A stretch of DNA of 48,061 nucleotides, from NCBI RefSeq assembly GCF_013185065.1, contig NZ_JAAVTO010000013.1, positions 1 through 48,061 of the forward strand, given 5' to 3'. Below the pieces are notes generated by a model. It had not been told where the DNA came from. It worked only from the letters and a program-made list of their open reading frames with translations, and searched no databases. Shown piece by piece: positions 25,740 through 34,363 of the stretch. Made by a program: the position numbers and the translations under genes. Source of the DNA: Adlercreutzia sp. ZJ473. GTDB lineage: Bacteria; Actinomycetota; Coriobacteriia; Coriobacteriales; Eggerthellaceae. Position 1 is the first letter of the stretch. Each line of letters opens with the position of its first letter.

Positions 25740-26690
25740 ATGGTCAATCAGGTTCAGTCTGTATTTGCAGTTGAAAGAGATCTTCTTGATGGCTCCCAGG
25801 AAATGATTAAGCGGCCTCGAAAGGTACAAATGCAGGGAAGGGCTTACACCGAGTCCCAGCAACGTAAGTTCAATCTCCTGACCAAAGAGATGCGCCTTGA
25901 GGTCGCTGCCTGTATCAAACGCGATAACTGGGAAAACGCGAATCACATGCAAGAACTGGCGCAACCTGTCGACACCGTCTATTCTCGCTACGTAAAACGT
26001 ATTCTCGACATCGTGTTTTCTGGGATAGCGCTCATCATCACTTTTCCGGTGAACTTTGCTCTTCTTGTTGGCACTGCCTTGGATGTGGGGAGTCCTATCG
26101 TTTTCAGGCAGAAGCGTACGGGAAAGGATGGCAAGCCTTTCTGTCTAATCAAGTTTAGAAATATGACGAACGAGACTGACGAGAATGGAGAGCTACTACC
26201 TGCGCGGGATAGAGTAACTAAGTTTGGCAAGTTTGTCCGTAGAGCTTCACTTGATGAGCTTTTGAACTTTTGGAGCATATTCAAGGGTGACATGTCGCTT
26301 GTGGGTCCTCGCCCCCTTAAGGAGGAGACAGCGGACCGTTTCAGCAAAAGACATGCCGGAAGATTTGCTGTACGCCCTGGTCTCGAGTGTCCAATTCTTG
26401 GAGTAACTGATCATTCACCCACTTGGGAGGAGAGGTTGGAGAACGATGTCTGGTATGTGGAACACCTCTCGTTTTCCACAGACGCGAGGATGCTTTTTGG
26501 CGTGGTGCGTATGACGCTCGACTCTAAAGCTCGCTGTTACCGCGCTGGCGCTGGTGGTGGCGGTTTTATGGGCTATGACGAGGACGGCCATGTCATCGAT
26601 CAGGCATCCATCCCTGAGAAGTACCTTGATGAGGTCCTGCAAAGACACGGCCTTTTGAAGCAGGCGAAGGAAGCTGATTTCCATGCCTAG
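25740..26690 (+). CDS. Initiating bacterial sugar-phosphate transferase (polyprenyl-phosphate glycosyl-1-phosphate transferase)
   Basis: A 316-residue membrane-associated transferase of the WcaJ/PglC-type bacterial sugar transferase family, placing the first sugar phosphate on undecaprenyl phosphate. A soluble N-terminal region of about 85 residues precedes one hydrophobic segment (about 90-110, KRILDIVFSGIALIITFPVN). The catalytic core has GSPIVFRQKRTGKDG, the Asp-Glu dyad in SLDELLNFW, and SLVGPRPL. A C-terminal tail of about 60 residues is not typical of PglC. ATG 25740 is preferred over GTG 25728, which overlaps the previous gene. From here GC content drops to near 50-55 percent, marking a different origin from rmlA-aminotransferase. 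Confidence 0.9.
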   Translation: MVNQVQSVFAVERDLLDGSQEMIKRPRKVQMQGRAYTESQQRKFNLLTKEMRLEVAACIKRDNWENANHMQELAQPVDTVYSRYVKRILDIVFSGIALIITFPVNFALLVGTALDVGSPIVFRQKRTGKDGKPFCLIKFRNMTNETDENGELLPARDRVTKFGKFVRRASLDELLNFWSIFKGDMSLVGPRPLKEETADRFSKRHAGRFAVRPGLECPILGVTDHSPTWEERLENDVWYVEHLSFSTDARMLFGVVRMTLDSKARCYRAGAGGGGFMGYDEDGHVIDQASIPEKYLDEVLQRHGLLKQAKEADFHA

Positions 26691-27606
26691 GATTCTCCTC
26701 GGCAATTGCTACGACAACGCGTCATATAAGATCCTCAAGGCATGCGTTCCGACGGGTTATGAGCTCTTTCAGCTTTCCGAAGCAACCCAAGCTGCGCTGC
26801 TCGAGGCCATTCCCGAGGCCGAGTATCTTATCGCAAGTGGGCGACTTAAGATTGATGTTGGTGTGATTGCTCGAGCAAAAAAACTCAGGCTTGTTGTCAG
26901 AACTGGTGTCGGACTCGATTCTATAGATCTGCCCGCATTGGAGGCGGCTGGTATACCTCTGCGTGTGAACGCCGGCGTCAACGCTGAGAGCGTTGCCGAG
27001 CACACGTTGCTCCTCATTCTCGCTGCACTTCGACGTCTACCTGAAGCAGACCGGAAGGTCAAGGCGGGTGAGTGGCCCAAGCGTGCGCTTGGGGTTGCGT
27101 CACACGAGCTCAGGGGAAAGAAAGTTTTCGTCGCGGGTCTCGGCAACATAGGCCGTCGCGTTGTCCAGCTGCTCGGGCCGTTTGGCTGCAAGGTAGCGGG
27201 CTCGGATAGTCTTGACCGAGCGAATCTCCCGGTCGACTTCTTCGACTCCGATATAGTGACTCTGCACTGTCCTCTTACGCAAAGTACGGAGCGACTCATC
27301 GACAAGGATGTAGTCGCTCGGCTGAGGCCGGGATGTATTATTGTGAACACGGCACGCGGTGGTCTCGTGGATGAAGAAGCACTCGCTGAGGGGCTTCGCA
27401 GTGGGTGTATTGGATTCGCCTGCTTAGACGTGCGCGCGAGCGAGCCGAGTCGCGATCCCGCTCCCTTTGCCGGACTCGACAACGTGATCCTGACTTCTCA
27501 TATTGCCGGCATAACTTACGAGTCCTTCGAGAGCATGATGACTGGTGCTGTGAAGAACATAGTAGAGTTTGAAGAGGAATACGACTCGAGCTGTTGCGAG
27601 AACTAA
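26683..27606 (+). CDS. D-2-hydroxyacid dehydrogenase (SerA-like)
   Basis: A 307-residue NAD-dependent D-isomer 2-hydroxyacid dehydrogenase. The Rossmann motif is VAGLGNIGRRVV. The catalytic Arg is in NTARGGLVDEEAL, Glu in CLDVRASEP and His in SHIAGITYES. It resembles the catalytic part of phosphoglycerate dehydrogenase without a regulatory ACT domain. It overlaps the sugar transferase gene by 8 nt and begins a seven-gene run of carboxylic-acid enzymes, so it probably oxidises or reduces a 2-hydroxy/2-oxo acid there rather than serving serine synthesis. The exact substrate cannot be read from the sequence. Confidence 0.85.
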   Translation: MPRILLGNCYDNASYKILKACVPTGYELFQLSEATQAALLEAIPEAEYLIASGRLKIDVGVIARAKKLRLVVRTGVGLDSIDLPALEAAGIPLRVNAGVNAESVAEHTLLLILAALRRLPEADRKVKAGEWPKRALGVASHELRGKKVFVAGLGNIGRRVVQLLGPFGCKVAGSDSLDRANLPVDFFDSDIVTLHCPLTQSTERLIDKDVVARLRPGCIIVNTARGGLVDEEALAEGLRSGCIGFACLDVRASEPSRDPAPFAGLDNVILTSHIAGITYESFESMMTGAVKNIVEFEEEYDSSCCEN

Positions 27607-27608
27607 AG

Positions 27609-28955
27609 ATGAAGGAGAATCTCTTAGATTGGTTCGTTGGGCATGTGCTTTCTGCTTTCGAGGAGGCCTATCGGTCGGAAGCGTGGGATGGTCCTGTCGC
27701 TATGGCGCTTCTTGACTGGCTAGCCATTACTATGGCCGGTTTGTCGGAGTCTCGGTGTGATACTGTTGATAAGATCACCCCCGTCGTATTTGATGCTCGC
27801 CTTCTTCCAGGTGGCATATGTGTTTCTAAAGCGATCCTTTATGGCATGGCCTCGCATTGCCTCGAACTTGATGACGGTTATCGGGCCGGTGGTGTTCATG
27901 TCGGGGCCCCCGTGATAAGCGCCCTTGTTGCGAGTGACGTTAATGCAGATTGGCCGACAATTCGACAGGCAGTGCTCTGCGGGTATGAGGCGACAGGTAC
28001 CATTGCCAGACTTATGCAACCCGGGCACAAGAGGCGAGGTTTTCATGCTACAGGTACTTGCGGGTGCATAGGGGGTGCGGTCGCTGTTGCTATTGCCGCA
28101 GGCCAAAGCGTTAATGAGATCAAGAGAACCGTTTCAGCTGCTGCGTCCATGGCATCTGGGCTTCTTGAAATGCAGGAGGACGGCTCTCAGATGAAGGCAC
28201 TCACCGTGGGGAACGCCGCGCTAAATGGGATCGTAGCGGCAGCTGTGGGTGGAGGAAACCTTAGGTTTCCAGCTGACGCGCTTGGTGGTCCTAGAGGCCT
28301 TTTTTCATGTATGGATGCTTCTGGGAGTGCGCCAACGGATGCAGAAGGTTTTTGCCTCGCAAACGTGTACAGAAAGCTATATCCCTCCTGCAGACATGGA
28401 CACTCGGCCATTGATGCTGCTTTCGCAATCCAGAAGTCGAGAGGCTTCGATCCAAATGATATCAAGGATATAGAAATTGCTACGTACAAGGACGCCATAC
28501 TTGGTCACAACCTTGTCGATATCTCTACCGATAGTCAGGCGAAAATGAGTACGCCATACTGTGTCGCTTCCGTGTTCGTGCGTGGTAGTTTCGGACTCGA
28601 TTCCTTCGATGAAGCTGCTCTCCGTGATCCTATGGTGCACGGACTCATGCAGAAAACTCATGTCGTTGAGGCAAAGGAACTCAGCGAGCTGGCGCCTCAA
28701 AAGCGGGGTGCGCGCGTTACGGTTACTCTTGGCGATGGGACACGCCTGGCGAAAGAGATTCTTGATCCCAAGGGCGAGCCCGAGAATCCATTGAGTGCCG
28801 AAGAGCTTGTAGATAAGTGTGCACCACTGCTAATGCGATCAGGCTTAAGTGACAAGGCTACTCAGAAGTGCATTGAGAAGTTGCTCGTGTCATGCCAATG
28901 CAGCCTGCAAGAACTTAGGAGTTATTTGACTCTTGAAGAAAGGAACAAACGATGA
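27609..28955 (+). CDS. MmgE/PrpD family protein
   Basis: A 448-residue member of the MmgE/PrpD family (2-methylcitrate dehydratase, cis-aconitate decarboxylase and relatives), shown by ELDDGYRAGGVHVGAPVISAL, GYEATGTIARLM, FHATGTCGCIGGAVAVA, LLEMQEDGSQMKALTVGNAA and KLYPSCRHGHSAIDA. It should dehydrate or decarboxylate a tricarboxylic or branched hydroxy acid. ATG 27609 was chosen over a TTG 15 nt upstream that overlaps the preceding gene; it lies 2 nt after that gene's stop. It has no prpB/prpC partners, so a propionate methylcitrate cycle is not indicated. It works with the neighbouring aldolase and fumarase-like subunits by inference. Confidence 0.82.
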   Translation: MKENLLDWFVGHVLSAFEEAYRSEAWDGPVAMALLDWLAITMAGLSESRCDTVDKITPVVFDARLLPGGICVSKAILYGMASHCLELDDGYRAGGVHVGAPVISALVASDVNADWPTIRQAVLCGYEATGTIARLMQPGHKRRGFHATGTCGCIGGAVAVAIAAGQSVNEIKRTVSAAASMASGLLEMQEDGSQMKALTVGNAALNGIVAAAVGGGNLRFPADALGGPRGLFSCMDASGSAPTDAEGFCLANVYRKLYPSCRHGHSAIDAAFAIQKSRGFDPNDIKDIEIATYKDAILGHNLVDISTDSQAKMSTPYCVASVFVRGSFGLDSFDEAALRDPMVHGLMQKTHVVEAKELSELAPQKRGARVTVTLGDGTRLAKEILDPKGEPENPLSAEELVDKCAPLLMRSGLSDKATQKCIEKLLVSCQCSLQELRSYLTLEERNKR

Positions 28956-29872
28956 CAGCCATGGACGAGACAAGGGGCTTCTTGGGTAGCTTAGGATTGC
29001 CCGAGGGAGATCTATACAGCCTTCCGACCTCTAGCAAAAGATTCCCAGATGGTGGCCAGTATCGCTTTGAAGTTCCTGGGATACAGGGTCCTGCAGCCAT
29101 GCGATCTCTTCTTGATAAACTTGACGAGTACGGAATTGCTATTCATCGGGTTACTCAGACGAAAGGTATCATGACTCTTCTCGACTCAGAAATCGAGGAG
29201 ATGGTGTCCCTCGCAAGCGAGCGTGGGATCCAGCTCGTCCTTGCGATTGGCCCTAGGGCCACTACTGACACATCGGCTTCGGTGAAGACCGAAGAGGGAA
29301 AGCGTATCGGCTATCGCCTGCGCGGGCAAGAGCAGATCGTACGCTCCATCGAAGAGGTGAGACGTGCTGCAAAGCTTGGCGTTCGAGGCTTCATCCTCTA
29401 TGACGAGGGCTGTCTTTGGGTGCTTTGTGAGGCTCGTAAAGCTGGGCTGATCCCCGCAGACAGTCATTTCAAGATGTCTGCTCACGCAGGTATCTCGAAC
29501 CCTTGCTCAGCTAGGCTTTTCGAGTCGATTGGGCTTGACTCTGTCAACCCTGTTCGTGACATTCAGCTGCAGATGCTCGCAGCCATCCGTCAGGCCATTT
29601 CGATTCCTGTCGATGTTCACACCGAGAACCCGCTGAGTTCGGGAGGTTTTATCCGGCACTATGAGATTCCCGAGATGATTAGGACCGGGGCTCCAATTTA
29701 TCTCAAGACGGGAGGAAGCGTTGCGGGAACGCACAGCTGGGATACGACGGCTGAGCAGGCAAAGCAGCGCGCCAAGCAGGTCGCTCTCGTCAAACGCATG
29801 ATCGATGAGTACTATCCCGAGGCTGTTGCTTCACCAGCTGGCTCTATTTCTTGGGGAGGTGCAAATGAATGA
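28952..29872 (+). CDS. TIM-barrel protein, possibly peptidase-U32-like
   Basis: A 306-residue protein with a repeated beta-alpha pattern suggesting a TIM barrel: YRFEVPGI, RGIQLVLAIGPRA, VRGFILYDEG, HFKMSAHAGISNP, IPVDVHTENPLSSGGF and GAPIYLKTGG. The Asp/Glu/His residues at strand ends look like a metal or carboxylate site. It recalls the U32 peptidase-like group, but I could not place it with certainty; a lyase or aldolase role is equally possible given its neighbours. It is translationally coupled to the MmgE/PrpD gene (ATGA) and to the ATP-grasp gene, which starts 8 nt before its stop. There is no signal peptide. Confidence 0.55.
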   Translation: MTAMDETRGFLGSLGLPEGDLYSLPTSSKRFPDGGQYRFEVPGIQGPAAMRSLLDKLDEYGIAIHRVTQTKGIMTLLDSEIEEMVSLASERGIQLVLAIGPRATTDTSASVKTEEGKRIGYRLRGQEQIVRSIEEVRRAAKLGVRGFILYDEGCLWVLCEARKAGLIPADSHFKMSAHAGISNPCSARLFESIGLDSVNPVRDIQLQMLAAIRQAISIPVDVHTENPLSSGGFIRHYEIPEMIRTGAPIYLKTGGSVAGTHSWDTTAEQAKQRAKQVALVKRMIDEYYPEAVASPAGSISWGGANE

Positions 29873-31139
29873 TGGTCGTAAGGTCGCTGTCGTCCTCGGC
29901 GGCACAGCTGCTCATATTGCGCTTCTGAAGGAGCTAAAGGGGCGTGGCTACTATACGGTCCTTGTAGATTACTATCTCAATCCTGTTGCAGCACCCTTCG
30001 CTGACGTTCATATTCGGGAGAGTACGATGAACCAGGAAAAGGTTCTTGAGATAGCACGCTATTACGATGCAGATCTGGTTCTGAGTACCTGCGTTGATCA
30101 GGCGAATATCACTGCTTGCTACGTCATGGAGGCCCTTGGGAAAACCCCGCCGTATACCTACGAAACAGCACTATCCATCACTGACAAGCTTGAAATGAAG
30201 CGTGTGATGCTGGAGAGCGGCATTCCCACATCCCGACAGGCTCTTGTAGGCGATGGCATCCCAGACGTCAGCTCGCTTTGCTTCCCGATTATGGTAAAGC
30301 CTGTCAACTGTTGCGGAGCGACCGGGGTCAAGAAGTGCGAGGACATGGAGCAATTCAAAGAGTACTATCCCTTCGCTGTTGAGTGCAGCAGAGACGGTAG
30401 GGCTCTTGTCGAGGAGTTCGTCAGTGGAGTAGAAGTTAGCGCTTACTTCTTTGTGACAGATGGGGAGCCGGTCTTACTCTCTACTGCTGAGCGTCTTAGC
30501 GTGCTCGACGGCCCCAAAGACGTTCTCAAATGTTATGGCACGATTATGCCCTCTTCCTGCGGTGAGGACGCTATTGCCAAGATCAAGAAAGCTGCTGGTG
30601 ACATCGTCCGCTGCTATAGCCTGGACAATACACCTCTTCACGTTCAGGCAATCGTCGACGGGGATAGCATCAGTCTTCTCGAGTTCGCGCCGCGTGTTGG
30701 CGGAGGCCTCAGCTACATTACCGTTCGAAAGCGCACAGGCTTTGATGTCATCTCGGCTGCCGTAGACTCATGGGAAGGTAAGCGCGTCCAAGCTGCGATT
30801 TCCGAAAGCCCTGTCACTCAGATCATTCACCTCATCTATGCCAAGCCTGGTTACTTTGGCCGCATTGAGGTGTCAAGTGAGATTCTCGAGGACAGACTCA
30901 TCGATGCGCTCTTTGAGTATAAGAGTACTGGAGTGCGCATTGGCGAGGAGACGGCATCTGCGGGACGGGTCGGTGCTTTTGTCGTGAGCGGCGTGACGCA
31001 GGAGGAGGCCTTCGCAAAGATAAGAAGAGCCTTTGCGGGTGTGAGGGTCTTCTCAACCGATGACGAGGACATTACGCAAAGAAATCTCTCTATAGCTGAT
31101 CTATACACCATTACACTGATAGAAAAAGGAAACGAGTAA
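29865..31139 (+). CDS. ATP-grasp carboxylate-amine/thiol ligase
   Basis: A 424-residue ATP-grasp enzyme. An N-terminal Rossmann-like domain (VAVVLGGTAAHIALLKELKGRGY) is followed by the ATP-grasp core: SITDKLEMKRVMLESGIP, FPIMVKPVNCCGATGVKKC, ALVEEFVSGVEVS, and the metal-binding EFAPRVGGGLSY. A C-terminal domain of about 100 residues resembles those of D-Ala-D-Ala- or carbamoyl-synthetase-like ligases. Such enzymes activate a carboxylate as acyl phosphate and join it to an amine or thiol. The ATG at 29865 has GGGGAGG just upstream. In this cluster it is the best candidate for coupling the module's acid to an amino acid or to the amino sugar. Confidence 0.82.
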   Translation: MNDGRKVAVVLGGTAAHIALLKELKGRGYYTVLVDYYLNPVAAPFADVHIRESTMNQEKVLEIARYYDADLVLSTCVDQANITACYVMEALGKTPPYTYETALSITDKLEMKRVMLESGIPTSRQALVGDGIPDVSSLCFPIMVKPVNCCGATGVKKCEDMEQFKEYYPFAVECSRDGRALVEEFVSGVEVSAYFFVTDGEPVLLSTAERLSVLDGPKDVLKCYGTIMPSSCGEDAIAKIKKAAGDIVRCYSLDNTPLHVQAIVDGDSISLLEFAPRVGGGLSYITVRKRTGFDVISAAVDSWEGKRVQAAISESPVTQIIHLIYAKPGYFGRIEVSSEILEDRLIDALFEYKSTGVRIGEETASAGRVGAFVVSGVTQEEAFAKIRRAFAGVRVFSTDDEDITQRNLSIADLYTITLIEKGNE

Positions 31140-31140
31140 A

Positions 31141-32283
31141 GTGAGACACCAAGAATACAACCCGAATTATGAGTTCTACAAGGCGCCCATGCCGTTTGAC
31201 AAATACACCAGCCGCGATCTCCTGCAGTATTGTCTGGGTGCGACGATGTACATGCCGGGTACGAAGGACTTCGCGCAGCAGATCATAAGTCGGCGTCATC
31301 CCGGTCTCACCTCTATGGTGATGTGCTTCGAGGACGCTTGCCCCGAATCTGATGTACCTGCTGCCGAGTTAAATGCAATCGCTCTTTTAGACACGCTAAA
31401 CGAGGCACTCGACTCGGGAAGGCTCGCCTATGATGATGTGCCGCTCATTTTCTTCCGCATTCGCAATCATGAGCAGTTCGACCATTTCGCAGGTATGCTA
31501 CGCCCAGAGCATGCACGCCTTGTATGCGGTATCAACTTCCCCAAGTTCAATGCGAATAACTGCGCCTGCTACATGGATCAGCTCGTCGCACTTAATGGCA
31601 AGATGGGTGAGGTCATATACGGCATGCCTATTCTCGAAGATTGCGAAATCGCCTTTGAGGAGTCTCGTATAGAACAGCTTCTGGGTGTTAAAGAGGCGCT
31701 CGACGCGCACAAAGAACTCGTGCTGAATGTTCGGGTTGGCGGCACGGACTTCTCCAGCTGCTTTGGCGTGCGGCGAGGCGTCAACTACACCATCTACGAC
31801 GTGATGACGGTCCGAGGCTGCCTTTGCGATATACTGAATGTTTTTTCGCGGAACAACGACTACACGATTTCGGGGCCGGTATGGGAGTACTTCCGAGCAT
31901 CAAAGGAGATGAAATTCCAGAACGAGCTGCCGCCGGTGAGCCTTGAGGACACGCTGCTTAAGCGCCGCCCCATCGTGAACGACGTGGTCGACGGTCTTAT
32001 GCGCGAGCTTATCCTCGATCAGGCCAACGGCTTCATGGGTAAGACTTGCATCCACCCGTCGCACCTGAAATTCATAAACGGCATGCTGGCTGTGACTAAG
32101 GATGAGTATTTGGACGCTGATCAGATCATGCACACGGCGGGTGGCGTTGTGAAGGGCAGCAGAGGTATGAACGAGATAGGTCCTCATCGCAGCTGGGCTG
32201 AACGTATCTGCCACAGGGCCGAGGCATACGGCGTCCTAGAGTCTGAGGCCGAATATCTGAGACTCTTCGGGGAGGACGAGTAA
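31141..32283 (+). CDS. HpcH/HpaI aldolase / citrate lyase beta-like protein
   Basis: A 380-residue protein resembling the citrate lyase beta/HpcH-HpaI family: ATMYMPGTKDFAQQII, a CFEDACPESD stretch, FRIRNHEQFD, VCGINFPKFN, MPILEDCEIAF, LNVRVGGTDFSSCFGVRR, and the C-terminal GFMGKTCIHPSHLKFINGM, which is typical of the family. These enzymes cleave or form C-C bonds of malyl-, citramalyl- or citryl-type acids or CoA esters with Mg2+. The GTG start has AAAGGA 10 nt upstream and lies one base after the previous stop. No citrate lyase alpha or gamma subunit is present, so it is not classical citrate lyase. Confidence 0.8.
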   Translation: MRHQEYNPNYEFYKAPMPFDKYTSRDLLQYCLGATMYMPGTKDFAQQIISRRHPGLTSMVMCFEDACPESDVPAAELNAIALLDTLNEALDSGRLAYDDVPLIFFRIRNHEQFDHFAGMLRPEHARLVCGINFPKFNANNCACYMDQLVALNGKMGEVIYGMPILEDCEIAFEESRIEQLLGVKEALDAHKELVLNVRVGGTDFSSCFGVRRGVNYTIYDVMTVRGCLCDILNVFSRNNDYTISGPVWEYFRASKEMKFQNELPPVSLEDTLLKRRPIVNDVVDGLMRELILDQANGFMGKTCIHPSHLKFINGMLAVTKDEYLDADQIMHTAGGVVKGSRGMNEIGPHRSWAERICHRAEAYGVLESEAEYLRLFGEDE

Positions 32284-32286
32284 CGT

Positions 32287-32817
32287 ATGGCAGGCATTCG
32301 CGAGCTCCGCATTCCCATATTGCCCGAGGAAGTGGATTCGTTGGAGGTTGGCGAAATGATTACTATCTCGGGAGGAGTCTTGGCTGGGCGTGACGCGGTC
32401 CTACCCAAGATCTGCGCACTTATTGAGGCTGGTGACCTGGGCAGTCTGTCTCGCTTTCTCAGGGGGGGCGTGGTTTTCCATACGGCAGTGAGCCTCGCTG
32501 GTGTAGGGCCCACGAGCAGCAACAAGATTGAGATAGAAGGCAGCTTTGACGTGCTGTCATCGGTGGGTGTGCGCATGCACCTGGGTAAGGGGAGTATCTC
32601 GTCCGAGACGGTCTCGGCGCTCGCCCGACGTCACGCTTGCTTTGCAGTGATTCCTCCTGTGACGGCTCTTCTCGGCGAAAAGACGCGCTCGTCTAAAGTC
32701 CTCGCGTTTCCAGAACTTGGCATAGAGGCCCTGCATCTCCTGGAAGCTGAAGGCTACCCTGCGATTATCGCGGCTGTGAACGGGCGGAGTATGTTCGAGA
32801 GTGGTACGAATGGATAG
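32287..32817 (+). CDS. Class I fumarase / tartrate dehydratase beta subunit
   Basis: A 176-residue protein matching the C-terminal (beta) part of class I fumarase and L-tartrate dehydratase: MITISGGVLAGRDAV, VVFHTAVSLAGVGPTSSNKIEI, the GVRMHLGKGSIS loop and CFAVIPPVTALL. Together with the next gene it should form a [4Fe-4S] hydro-lyase that adds or removes water from a C4-type dicarboxylate. The usual order in two-gene versions is alpha before beta; here beta comes first. It begins 3 nt after the aldolase stop and overlaps the alpha gene by 8 nt. Confidence 0.87.
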   Translation: MAGIRELRIPILPEEVDSLEVGEMITISGGVLAGRDAVLPKICALIEAGDLGSLSRFLRGGVVFHTAVSLAGVGPTSSNKIEIEGSFDVLSSVGVRMHLGKGSISSETVSALARRHACFAVIPPVTALLGEKTRSSKVLAFPELGIEALHLLEAEGYPAIIAAVNGRSMFESGTNG

Positions 32818-33682
32818 GATACGTGTTATTGACGCTGTTGCTGAGGCCCTAGTCACGGCTGGTAGCACCTACTCTCCCGAGAAGATGCGAGCGTATGAGC
32901 GGGCTCTTGCGGTTGAAACTAACGAACGAGCGCGATGGGCCTTGGAGCAGATAATCGATAACGGCAGAGCCGCTACCGAGGCGCGCTCGCCATTGTGTGA
33001 TGACACGGGCATTCCTCACCTTTTCCTTGAGGTGGGGCGGGAGCATGCCGTTTCAGACGATCTCATAAGATTCATTATCGAGGGCGTTGCCGAAGGCCTG
33101 CGGCGTCTCCCTGGTCGCCCAATGGCCGTCTGTGGTGAGGGCGACGTCCGCCTTGCGCAGGCTGAGGGCATGTACGAGGATCCTAGCATGTTGGAGCCTG
33201 CCCCTATGGCCGTGCGCGTGGTAGACGAGGACGTACTGCGACTCTCCGTACTCATGCTCGGTGGTGGACCGGCCATACGGGGCCGAAGCTTCCGCGTATT
33301 TCACCGACACAGCGCTCGAGTCGTCAAGGAGCAGATAGTCGAGTGGGCGGTTGAGGCCACTTCGCAGCTTGGCTGCACGCCCTGCACGCTCGCTGTCGGC
33401 ATCGGCCGGAGCCACTACGAGGCCGCGAACCTCATGCTAGAGGCTCAGGTTTACGGTAACTATGACGTTCAGAGCGACTTTGAGCGTCAAATAACGGAGG
33501 CAGTGAACACTCAGGGTGTGGGTGCGCTGGGTCTCGGCGGCCATACCACAGCACTCGCCACCTTTGCCAAGATCGGTCCTGCTCGTGCAAGTGGCGTGCG
33601 CATTGTGTGTTTTCGCCCATGTTGCTGTTTCGAGCCTCGCATTGCTAAGGTAGACCTTGCGGAGGTGATGGGCATTGGTTAG
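32810..33682 (+). CDS. Class I fumarase / tartrate dehydratase alpha subunit
   Basis: A 290-residue iron-sulfur hydro-lyase subunit. Candidate cluster cysteines are in [30 protein letters not shown] and [33 protein letters not shown] and [15 protein letters not shown] are also family features. It pairs with the beta subunit encoded upstream. Start: ATG 32810, within the end of the beta gene; an in-frame GTG at 32801 is an alternative. Being inside a glycan operon rather than a central-metabolism locus, it probably acts on a pathway-specific hydroxy or unsaturated diacid. The substrate (fumarate, tartrate, mesaconate or other) cannot be told from the sequence. Confidence 0.87.
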   Translation: MDRIRVIDAVAEALVTAGSTYSPEKMRAYERALAVETNERARWALEQIIDNGRAATEARSPLCDDTGIPHLFLEVGREHAVSDDLIRFIIEGVAEGLRRLPGRPMAVCGEGDVRLAQAEGMYEDPSMLEPAPMAVRVVDEDVLRLSVLMLGGGPAIRGRSFRVFHRHSARVVKEQIVEWAVEATSQLGCTPCTLAVGIGRSHYEAANLMLEAQVYGNYDVQSDFERQITEAVNTQGVGALGLGGHTTALATFAKIGPARASGVRIVCFRPCCCFEPRIAKVDLAEVMGIG

Positions 33683-34355
33683 TCACATCGAACGCTCTGA
33701 GATTGATTCTACGGCCCGCGTGTACGAAGGGGTTCGCATTGTCGATTCCACCGTGGCAGAGGGTTGCGTTGTGGCTGATGGTTGCGATCTTGTGCGCGTG
33801 GGGATGGCCTCCTATTCCGAGCTGGGGCGGCGCAACATCGTGCGCAAGGCGCAGATCGGTGAGGGAACCTACACTGGTACGAACACTGTAATAAAAAACG
33901 CCTCCATTGGCAGATACTGCAGCATCGCCTGGAACGTGAGCGTCGGCGGAGGCAACCATAATGTGGATTCTGTGAGCACTTACACGCCCTACTGGTGGAA
34001 GCGGACTTTTGGAGTTGATCTTCCCGACGATCGCGAATCTGCATATTGCGAAGTGGGCAGTGATGTGTGGATGGGGGTTGGCGTCAACATTACGACTGGT
34101 GTGACGATTGGGCATGGCGCGGTGCTCGGTGCGGGGTCCGTTGTCGTGAAGGATGTGCCCGCTTATGCAGTTATGGGCGGTGTGCCCGCTCGGGTGATCA
34201 GGTATCGCTTCGATGAAGAGATTCGGGAGAGGTTACTGTGGCTTGGATGGTGGGACTGGCCGCGCGAGATCATCGCGAAGGTCGCGCCGCTGTTGCACAG
34301 GAGGCTCGACGACGCCGTCTTGGTAAAGCTTGAATCTATTTTCAGAGAATTGTGA
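33675..34355 (+). CDS. Hexapeptide-repeat acetyltransferase (CatB/xenobiotic acyltransferase type)
   Basis: A 226-residue left-handed beta-helix acyltransferase. Hexapeptide repeats run through [18 protein letters not shown] and [24 protein letters not shown]. The catalytic His is probably in [12 protein letters not shown], and a C-terminal helix follows [22 protein letters not shown]. It would O- or N-acetylate a sugar or donate another acyl group from a CoA ester. The TTG start (33675) is supported by GGAGGTGA six bases upstream and overlaps the preceding stop by 8 nt. It follows the acid module directly, so the acyl group could be that module's product. Confidence 0.85.
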   Translation: MVSHIERSEIDSTARVYEGVRIVDSTVAEGCVVADGCDLVRVGMASYSELGRRNIVRKAQIGEGTYTGTNTVIKNASIGRYCSIAWNVSVGGGNHNVDSVSTYTPYWWKRTFGVDLPDDRESAYCEVGSDVWMGVGVNITTGVTIGHGAVLGAGSVVVKDVPAYAVMGGVPARVIRYRFDEEIRERLLWLGWWDWPREIIAKVAPLLHRRLDDAVLVKLESIFREL

Positions 34356-34363
34356 GGCAGCTT

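Noticed and set aside
27609-33682. A methylcitrate cycle or citrate fermentation operon
   Set aside because: No methylcitrate synthase, methylisocitrate lyase, or citrate lyase alpha/gamma genes are present; the genes sit tightly inside a glycan operon.
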